The notes beneath the pieces are model-generated. The model was not told the DNA's origin, did no database searches, and saw only the letters and a program-made list of their open reading frames with translations. A program made the position numbers and the translations under genes. A stretch of DNA of 64,000 nucleotides from an uncultured Cohaesibacter sp. (GTDB lineage Bacteria > Pseudomonadota > Alphaproteobacteria > Rhizobiales > Cohaesibacteraceae): NCBI RefSeq assembly GCF_963666525.1, contig NZ_OY762905.1, forward strand, positions 806,001 through 870,000. Direction: 5' to 3'. Numbering within the stretch: the first letter of the stretch is position 1; each line of letters opens with the position of its first letter. Positions 57,937-64,000 of the stretch are shown here, one piece after another.

Positions 57937-58410
57937 ATGGAAAAAATGACACTCGATTCCGGGGACCTCCGGATCCTGAAGGTATTGCAGGACGATGCAT
58001 CGCTTTCCATCGCGGAAATCGCCAAGCAATCCGGCATGTCCCAGACCCCGTGCTGGCGCAGGATCAAGAAGCTGAAAGAAACCGGCGTTCTCAAGCAGAT
58101 TACCGCGATTGTCGACCGCGAAGCGGTTGGTCTGGGCTTCGTTTCCTATGCCTTCGTCAAGTTGACGGTTCCCAGCCGCAAGAACATGGAAGAATTCGAC
58201 CGCCTGACCCAGCTGTGGCCCGAAGTCGTCATTTGCGAACGCATCACCGGGGCGGTTGACTATATGGTCAAGGTCGTCACCGAAGATATCAAGTCTTATG
58301 ACAACTTCCTGCGCAACAAGCTCTTGAACTCCGAGCTGGTGTCCGATGTGCAATCTCGCATCGTGGTCTCCACTGTCAAGGACACCGCCTCACTGCCTCT
58401 GGAGGAATAG
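57937..58410 (+). CDS. Lrp/AsnC-family transcription regulator
   Basis: The product has 157 residues. The helix-turn-helix (DLRILKVLQDDASLSIAEIAKQSGMSQTPCWRRIKKLKETGV) is followed by a RAM effector domain (about residues 70-150, with VVICERITGAVDYMVKVVTEDIKSYDNFL). Members bind amino acids and control their transport and metabolism. The liv genes upstream or the EamA transporter are plausible targets; this is inference from position. Confidence 0.9.
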   Translation: MEKMTLDSGDLRILKVLQDDASLSIAEIAKQSGMSQTPCWRRIKKLKETGVLKQITAIVDREAVGLGFVSYAFVKLTVPSRKNMEEFDRLTQLWPEVVICERITGAVDYMVKVVTEDIKSYDNFLRNKLLNSELVSDVQSRIVVSTVKDTASLPLEE

Positions 58411-58627
58411 ATCCGACGAACGGCGCCACCCCGCAACAAAAGCGCCGTCCGCCACTGCCCCCCCTCATTCAGGGATCGGTCCGACCGAGGACAGCCCCTT
58501 TCTCGAAGATTTGCGCCCAAAAAACTGCATCCGACAAGACGAACATCTAAGGCTCTCTTCTTGCCCATATGAGCACAATGTGCTACCGCGTGGGCATCAA
58601 TGAGATTAATCAAGGACAGCAGACATC

Positions 58628-59305
58628 ATGGTGCGACCGATCAAAATCGCCCCGTCCATTCTCGCCTCCGATTTTGCACGGTTTGGCGAAGAAGTTCGGG
58701 CAATCGACGAAGCTGGGTGTGACTGGATCCATGTCGACGTCATGGACGGCCATTTTGTTCCCAACATCACCTTTGGCCCCCAGGTCGTTCGAGCCATCCG
58801 GCCCCACACCGACAAGACCATCGACACCCACCTGATGATCGCGCCCGCCGATCCCTATCTTCAGGAATTCTCCGATGCCGGATCCGACATGATCACGGTG
58901 CACGCGGAAGCCGGCCCGCATCTCGACCGCTCCCTGCAGGCCATCAAGGCCATGGGCAAGATGGCCGGCGTCTCGCTCAACCCGGGCACCCATGAGAGCG
59001 CCATTGAATATGTGCTCGACAAGGTGGACATGGTGCTCATCATGAGCGTCAACCCCGGCTTTGGCGGCCAGTCCTTCATTCCCACCACCCTCGACAAGAT
59101 CCGCAAGGTCCGGGCGCTGATCGGCGACCGCGACATCGACATCCAGATCGACGGTGGCGTGACCACGGAAACCGCTCCGCTCATCGCCGCCGCCGGCGCC
59201 AATGTTCTGGTTGCCGGTTCCGCCGTGTTCAAGGGCAACTCCGTTGAAAGTTACCGCGAGAATATCGCACGCATCCGTGAAGCCGCTGAGAAAGCCCAGG
59301 CCTAA
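58628..59305 (+). CDS. rpe: Ribulose-phosphate 3-epimerase
   Basis: The product has 225 residues. The TIM-barrel signatures [59 protein letters not shown] and [30 protein letters not shown] carry the metal and catalytic His/Asp residues. It interconverts ribulose-5-phosphate and xylulose-5-phosphate in the pentose-phosphate and Calvin-type routes. purB follows after 63 bp. Confidence 0.95.
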   Translation: MVRPIKIAPSILASDFARFGEEVRAIDEAGCDWIHVDVMDGHFVPNITFGPQVVRAIRPHTDKTIDTHLMIAPADPYLQEFSDAGSDMITVHAEAGPHLDRSLQAIKAMGKMAGVSLNPGTHESAIEYVLDKVDMVLIMSVNPGFGGQSFIPTTLDKIRKVRALIGDRDIDIQIDGGVTTETAPLIAAAGANVLVAGSAVFKGNSVESYRENIARIREAAEKAQA

Positions 59306-59368
59306 CGGTTCCTTTTTGACGCGCATCACAGCATTGCGCGCACCAACTAGCAAGAACAGGCAGACAAC

Positions 59369-60697
59369 ATGATCCCTCGTTATTCCCGCACCGAGATGAC
59401 CTCCATCTGGTCCCCGGAAACCAAGTTCCGCATCTGGTTCGAAATTGAAGCCCACGCCTGCGACGCGCTGGCCAAATTGGGCGTCATTCCGGAAAGCGCC
59501 GCCAAGACCATCTGGGAAAAAGGCGGTTCGGCAACCTTCGATATCGACCGCATCGACGAAATCGAACGCGAAACCAAGCATGACGTCATCGCCTTCCTCA
59601 CCCATCTGGCCGAATTCATCGGACCGGATTCCCGTTTCGTGCATCAGGGCATGACCTCTTCGGACGTTCTGGACACCTGCTTCAACGTCCAGCTGGCCCG
59701 CGCAACCGACCTGTTGCTCGCCGACATCGACGCCCTGCTGGCCGCCATCAAGCGCCGCGCCATGGAGCACAAGGATACCGTCTGCATCGGCCGTTCCCAC
59801 GGCATTCACGCCGAGCCGGTCACCTTTGGCCTCAAGATGGCTGAAGCCTATGCCGAATTCGATCGTTGCAAGTCCCGCCTCATCGCAGCCCGCGACGAGA
59901 TTGCCACCTGCGCCATCTCCGGCGCCGTTGGCACCTTTGCCAACATCGACCCGAGCGTCGAAGAGCATGTGGCCGAAGCCATGGGACTGAAACCGGAGCC
60001 GGTCTCCACTCAGGTCATCCCGCGTGACCGTCACGCCATGTTCTTTGCAACGCTTGGCGTTGTCGCCTCTTCCGTTGAACGCGTGGCAACCGAAATCCGC
60101 CACCTGCAGCGCACCGAAGTTCTGGAAGCCGAGGAGTTCTTCTCCAAGGGTCAGAAAGGCTCTTCGGCCATGCCGCACAAACGCAACCCGGTGCTGACCG
60201 AAAACCTCACCGGTCTGTCGCGCATCGTCCGCTCGGCCGTGACCCCGGCGCTGGAAAACGTTGCCCTCTGGCACGAACGCGATATCTCCCACTCCTCCGT
60301 TGAGCGGATGATTGGCCCGGACGCCACGGTGACCCTGGACTTCGCTCTGGTCCGCCTGACCAGCGTCATCGACAAGCTGCTGGTCTATCCGGAGCGCATG
60401 GTCGGCAACATGGATCGCCTTGGTGGCCTCGTCCATTCCCAGCGCATCCTGCTGGCTCTGACACAGGCTGGTTCCTCCCGCGAGGACGCCTATCGCCTTG
60501 TCCAGCGCAATGCCATGAAGGTCTGGGAAAGCTATCATCATGCAGGCAACGCAGAGGTCGATTTCCTCACCGAGCTCTTGAATGACGCCGATGTGCGCCA
60601 ATATCTGTCAGAAGATGAAATCAAGAGCCGCTTCGATCTGGGCTATCACACCAAGAATGTGGATGTGATCTTCAAGCGTGTCTTCGGCGAAAGCTGA
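59369..60697 (+). CDS. purB: Adenylosuccinate lyase
   Basis: The product has 442 residues. Typical motifs are present: MIPRYSRTEMTSIWSPE at the start, MTSSDVLDTC, GRSHGIHAEPVTFG with catalytic His, and the flexible signature loop KGSSAMPHKRNPVL containing the catalytic Ser. It acts in purine synthesis, converting SAICAR to AICAR and adenylosuccinate to AMP. The next step's neighbour purC is encoded at the right end of this window. Confidence 0.95.
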   Translation: MIPRYSRTEMTSIWSPETKFRIWFEIEAHACDALAKLGVIPESAAKTIWEKGGSATFDIDRIDEIERETKHDVIAFLTHLAEFIGPDSRFVHQGMTSSDVLDTCFNVQLARATDLLLADIDALLAAIKRRAMEHKDTVCIGRSHGIHAEPVTFGLKMAEAYAEFDRCKSRLIAARDEIATCAISGAVGTFANIDPSVEEHVAEAMGLKPEPVSTQVIPRDRHAMFFATLGVVASSVERVATEIRHLQRTEVLEAEEFFSKGQKGSSAMPHKRNPVLTENLTGLSRIVRSAVTPALENVALWHERDISHSSVERMIGPDATVTLDFALVRLTSVIDKLLVYPERMVGNMDRLGGLVHSQRILLALTQAGSSREDAYRLVQRNAMKVWESYHHAGNAEVDFLTELLNDADVRQYLSEDEIKSRFDLGYHTKNVDVIFKRVFGES

Positions 60698-60729
60698 ACC
60701 GGTCGCAAGCGCGAAAGAGAGGCAGATAA

Positions 60730-61284
60730 ATGAAGGCGTCTGAAGCAGACATTTTCATTATTCCCGGGTTGGACAACTCCGGCCCGGACCATTGGCAATC
60801 GCGCTGGGAAGACAAGATCCGGTCTGCGCGCCGCATCGAGCAGCAGGACTGGGCGAACCCGCAGATGGAAAGCTGGGTAAGCAAGATCATTGCCGATGTG
60901 GAACAGGCGACGCGGCCAGCGGTGCTCGTCGCCCATTCCCTCGGTGTGGTCGCAACGGTCAAGGCCGCGGCGGCCATCAAGCCGGGCATTGTCCGGGGTG
61001 CCTTTCTGGTGGGTATGCCGAATGTCGAGAGCGATGATCATGTCCCCGGACATATTCGCCATTTCGCGCCGATCCCCGAAGAGCTGTTGCCCTTCCCGTC
61101 GATTCTCGTGGCATCCCGCAGCGATCCCTATTGTGCCTTTGAAACCGCTGAGCATTTCGGCAGGAAATGGGGCTCGACCTTTGTTGATGCCGGGGACACC
61201 GGCCACATCAATGAAAAAAGCGGACAGGGCCCATGGCCGGAAGGCCTGATGACCTTCGCCAATTTCATGACCACGCTGTCCTAG
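60730..61284 (+). CDS. RBBP9/YdeN-type alpha/beta hydrolase
   Basis: The product has 184 residues. The start IFIIPGLDNSGPDHWQSRWE and the nucleophile elbow VLVAHSLGVVAT (Ser in HSLG) identify the RBBP9/YdeN family of serine hydrolases; Asp in ASRSDPYC and His in DTGHINEKSG complete the triad. The physiological substrate is unknown. A strong terminator follows. Confidence 0.85.
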   Translation: MKASEADIFIIPGLDNSGPDHWQSRWEDKIRSARRIEQQDWANPQMESWVSKIIADVEQATRPAVLVAHSLGVVATVKAAAAIKPGIVRGAFLVGMPNVESDDHVPGHIRHFAPIPEELLPFPSILVASRSDPYCAFETAEHFGRKWGSTFVDAGDTGHINEKSGQGPWPEGLMTFANFMTTLS

Positions 61285-61319
61285 ACGAGCGGGCACGAAG
61301 TCACATGTGAAATGAACAA

Positions 61320-61345
61320 GGGCCTGACACTGTCAGGCCCTTTTT
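61320..61345 (+). terminator. Rho-independent terminator after the hydrolase gene
   Basis: GGGCCTGAC/GTCAGGCCC with a 3-nt loop and five T residues. Confidence 0.85.
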
Positions 61346-61392
61346 GCTGGTCCCCACTCTAGAAGTCTGCCTTGCGCTGATCCTGGTCCGGA

Positions 61393-61614
61393 TCATGCCG
61401 TGGCAGCTGGTCCCTTCGAAGAGATCATCGCATCCACCCTTTTGGCGACGAACCAGGACACCGGCAAAGCCACAACGACTCCAGCTACGACGAAGGCTAA
61501 CAGCAGCCCCACATTGATGGAGAGCGTCCCGGACATGGTCAGAGGTACGAGCGCAAAGATCCCCGCAAGTGTCGGTGCAATGACGATAAAGAACAGAGCC
61601 ACAAGTTTGAGCAT
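61393..61614 (-). CDS. Small two-TM membrane protein
   Basis: The ATG at 61614 gives 73 residues and lies six bases after GGGGGG; another ATG at 61620 is too close to that site. Two hydrophobic helices (LVALFFIVIAPTLAGIFALV and LLLAFVVAGVVVALPVSWFVA) end in a VAKRVDAMI tail. Proteins of this shape are widespread in alphaproteobacteria and often mislabelled as CTP synthetase. Function is unknown. Confidence 0.65.
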   Translation of the reverse strand: MLKLVALFFIVIAPTLAGIFALVPLTMSGTLSINVGLLLAFVVAGVVVALPVSWFVAKRVDAMISSKGPAATA

Positions 61615-61850
61615 TTTCATCCCCCCAGATGATACCTGGCCAACAATGCTGCAACGGCTTTCTTGCTTCCTGCCCGCTGCATTGGTCAAAACCCGGCATC
61701 AGGATGAATTCAAACTTTCTTATGTTCGATGATATGGATCAATAAAGCAGTATATATTTTGCCTAATTCTAAACTGCGTGCATCGAAGAGCCTGCACCGG
61801 TTGCGCAGGCCCTGCCAGTTGACACACATCGGGGCGGCAGATAGCCCCGC

Positions 61851-62636
61851 CTAGCCCTTGAGATCGGCCGCCACCTGCTGCATACCCGCCGCCAGATAGC
61901 CGCTGTCACTGCCCACGGCAATCAGATTGAAGCCGAACCCGGCATAGCGCTTGGCATAGGCCACACTGAAGGCATAGATCCCCGAGAATTTGCCCGCCTC
62001 GGCTGCCTTGTCGGCAACAAGCTTGTAGGCCTTGTTAGACATCTCGCAATCCATGTCGACCCGCTCTCCCTTCATCAACGTCAGAGACAGGTCTGCCGGA
62101 CCGACAAACACGCCATCAAGGCCTTCGACCGCAAGAATGTCATCAAGATTGTCAAGCGCCCGTTCGGTTTCCACCATGGCAAAGACGAGGCAGGCACCAT
62201 TGGCCTTGGCCGCATAGTTGGCCGCATCGGTTCCGTAAAGCGAGCAGGCGCCGAAAGGCCCGAAGCTTCGCTCTCCGACCGGGGTGTATTTGGCTGCATT
62301 GACCAGAGCCTGCGCTTCGGCAGCAGTGTTGATCATGGGAGCCACGATGCCCTGAACCCCGAAATCCAGCGCGCGCGAGACGAAGGCAAAGTCACCCACC
62401 GGAATGCGCAGCAGCGGAACCTTGTCCGCTTGATGAATGGCAGCGGTCATGGCCTGAGCCGCAGCGAAATCCATATGACCGTGCTGGGCGTCTATCAGAA
62501 CGGCATCAAACGGACCACTGGCCACGGCACGGGCAACCAGCACATCGGCAAAAAGGCTCCAGGCGCTGAACAGGGGTTGGCCCTCGGCCTTGGCACGGGC
62601 AAGAGCAAGAGAAAAGGAAGTAAACGGCTCGGTCAT
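61851..62636 (-). CDS. HpcH/HpaI-family aldolase
   Basis: The product has 261 residues. The signatures DAVLIDAQHGHMDFAAAQAM (with the base His), VGDFAFVSRALDFGVQGIVAPMI, GERSFGPF and VEGLDGVFVGPADLSLTL (with metal-binding Glu and Asp) define the HpcH/HpaI class II aldolases. These cleave 2-keto-3-deoxy acids, such as 4-hydroxy-2-oxo-heptanedioate, to pyruvate or related products. The natural substrate is not shown. Confidence 0.88.
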   Translation of the reverse strand: MTEPFTSFSLALARAKAEGQPLFSAWSLFADVLVARAVASGPFDAVLIDAQHGHMDFAAAQAMTAAIHQADKVPLLRIPVGDFAFVSRALDFGVQGIVAPMINTAAEAQALVNAAKYTPVGERSFGPFGACSLYGTDAANYAAKANGACLVFAMVETERALDNLDDILAVEGLDGVFVGPADLSLTLMKGERVDMDCEMSNKAYKLVADKAAEAGKFSGIYAFSVAYAKRYAGFGFNLIAVGSDSGYLAAGMQQVAADLKG

Positions 62637-62881
62637 TTAGCTCTCCGGTATAAACTTGATAAATTACAGATGGTTAGCGCATCAAATCCAATCAATAGCT
62701 CTTACGCCGCGAAGAAGCGACGCGCAACCAAACCAATGGAGAGTAGCTGAGTTTGTCACAGCCCCGCACAGGGCTGCCCATAGCTTCCCGAAAGAGCCGA
62801 ACATACGGCAGAAGATCGAATTCCCCGGCAGGAATCAAGAAGGAAGACAAGAGGAAACCGCACAGGCACCCCGTCGCCGCA

Positions 62882-63205
62882 TCATGCGCCCGCAGCAACC
62901 TCTTCCTGAGCCATCGACATGAAGCGGCTCAGCTTCTGCCGGATGCGGTGTTCGGAATAGCTCAGATCGATGGCGCGGAAGTCCTGACTGATCTTCTCGA
63001 CGACATCATCATCGTCGGTGCGTTTGAGGCTGTGTCGGATCATGTCCGAGGCATATTGCTCGGCGTCATCCCCTTCAATGCCCAGCTTGCTGGCCGCCCA
63101 GTGGCCGATCAACTTGTTGCGTCGAACAATGGCCTTGAACTGCAGGTCCTGCTCATGTGCAAATTTGGCTTCATAGCCAACTTCCCGATTGTCAAACGTG
63201 GTCAT
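62882..63205 (-). CDS. DUF1476 protein, F1-ATPase inhibitor zeta subunit
   Basis: The product has 107 residues from the ATG at 63205. The sequence MTTFDNREVGYEAKFAHEQD and the following LQFKAIVRRNKLIGHWAASKLGI are the hallmark of the alphaproteobacterial zeta subunit (DUF1476). In Paracoccus this protein binds F1 and blocks ATP hydrolysis. The family is restricted to alphaproteobacteria, which supports the host assignment. It commonly precedes purC in Hyphomicrobiales, as here. Confidence 0.88.
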   Translation of the reverse strand: MTTFDNREVGYEAKFAHEQDLQFKAIVRRNKLIGHWAASKLGIEGDDAEQYASDMIRHSLKRTDDDDVVEKISQDFRAIDLSYSEHRIRQKLSRFMSMAQEEVAAGA

Positions 63206-63241
63206 GGTACCCCTCCCAAAAGTGCCTTGCCGAATGAACAA

Positions 63242-63824
63242 ATTTACAAAGACCGATCAATTTTCTGACAATTGGAACACGCCCTCCAAACATCCCTCAC
63301 CGCCCCCGTTTCGGTGAAACAGAATACGCATCAAACCTTAGGTATATTCTACCATAGTTTCTACCAATTACAAAGTAGACGTAATCGGAAAACCGCCCGT
63401 CGGTGACCACTGCCCACCCTCCTTTGGACGCATTTGGTTTGCTGCCAACCGACGACTGATGCCACGAAGTCAGCACTTGACAAAGAATAAGCGAAGAACG
63501 ACAAAAATCTGTCTCCGAAGCCGTTTCAAAGATTGTGTAACTGGCAGGAATTCGCTATTCAGCGGCCAACGGATTGCACTTGGCGGACTGCATGGCTGGT
63601 AATTTTTCGGAGGATGGACCAGACCATCAGCAAATAGGTTATAGTGCAACAGCAAATGGCCTGATTCTCATCGCGCACAGTGCCGCCTCCGGCAGGGGCA
63701 CAGCACCTTGGAACCACGCGCCGGACGAAGTCCAATTCAAAAGCCTCGCGCAGAACAGCAATTTCTGTCAGGCTTTGCCCCCTGAAAACAGCCCCTTTGG
63801 GCAGAACTGAATGGTAATACGCTC
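63242..63824. other. Long intergenic region upstream of purC
   Basis: 583 bp between the divergent DUF1476 and purC genes with no convincing coding sequence. It should contain both promoters. An open stretch on the + strand (63574-63810) has no recognisable domain. I found no named riboswitch or repressor site. Confidence 0.5.
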
Positions 63825-64000
63825 ATGAATCGTCGTCGCAGGATCTACGAAGGAAAGGCCAAAATTCTTTATGAAGGCCCGGAACCAGGAACCCTTGTTT
63901 GCCATTTCAAGGACGATGCCACCGCTTTCAACGCCAAGAAGCACGAAATCATCGACGGCAAGGGCGTGCTGAACAACCGCATCTCCGAGTTCATTTTCAC
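63825..64000 (+). CDS. purC: Phosphoribosylaminoimidazole-succinocarboxamide synthase, N-terminal part
   Basis: The first 58 codons are inside the window. The sequence [36 protein letters not shown] followed by [14 protein letters not shown] is diagnostic for PurC (SAICAR synthase), which joins aspartate to CAIR in purine synthesis. It continues beyond the right edge. purB, which acts on its product, is 3 kb upstream. Confidence 0.93.
   Translation, partial: MNRRRRIYEGKAKILYEGPEPGTLVCHFKDDATAFNAKKHEIIDGKGVLNNRISEFIF

Noticed and set aside
58610-60601. 663-codon minus-strand frame over rpe and purB
   Set aside because: Complement of two well-recognised conserved genes; typical high-GC shadow.
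1-64000. CRISPR array or rRNA genes
   Set aside because: No regularly spaced short direct repeats and no rRNA-like sequence were found; the only RNA gene seen is tRNA-Leu.

Overview
The window comes from an alphaproteobacterium, most likely of the Hyphomicrobiales (a Cohaesibacter-like organism is my best guess, from sequence feel only). Supporting this are the DUF1476/ATPase zeta-subunit gene beside purC, the livHMGF-livJ cluster, a CueR-type regulator and the purB...purC arrangement. Chromosomal genes occupy both flanks. A temperate prophage of about 40.2 kb fills the middle.

Left flank (1-4797): the end of a periplasmic adaptor gene, a MacB/DevC-type permease and its ATPase, a secreted SH3-like protein, two tandem paralogous small secreted proteins and a secreted protein built from two Cys-containing repeats.

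Prophage (4798-45054): bounded by a 24-bp direct repeat equal to the 3' end of tRNA-Leu(UAA). The tRNA is intact on the right, next to the integrase. From left to right the element has (a) an AT-rich, partly decayed accessory zone with two paralogous 59-codon membrane peptides, a four-TM membrane protein and a DUF1778/GNAT (TacA-TacT) toxin-antitoxin pair; (b) a long leftward late operon of short-tailed (BPP-1/T7-like) virion genes: terminase, portal, Bbp19-like protein, scaffold, capsid, tail tubular A and B, three internal virion proteins, a collagen-repeat tail fibre, amidase and spanins; (c) a rightward cargo cassette of HTH-C5 methyltransferase, Vsr and a MvaI/BcnI-type endonuclease; (d) leftward early genes (CII-like, SNase-like, replication winged-helix protein); (e) an immunity region with an S24 repressor, a Cro-like gene and an AT-rich leftward operon encoding a ParA-type ATPase and two unrecognised proteins; (f) a rightward early operon (HNH, DUF2303 and small proteins) ending at the integrase.

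The repressor region has a readable logic. A 16-bp palindrome, GGTGTTATTTAACACC, fills the 17-bp spacer of two convincing promoters: the leftward one before the cro-like gene and the rightward one before the HNH gene, 3.4 kb away. Weaker copies lie beside each. The ParA operon lies between the two operator clusters, a usual place for genes expressed in the lysogen. It is my best candidate for an undescribed phage-encoded system.

Right flank (45117-64000): gpt, a CinA-like protein, sfsA, map, radC, a CueR-type regulator, the branched-chain amino acid transporter livHMGF plus DUF6867 and livJ, an EamA transporter, a P1-family peptidase, an Lrp regulator, rpe, purB, a small hydrolase, an HpcH/HpaI aldolase, the DUF1476 zeta subunit and the start of purC.
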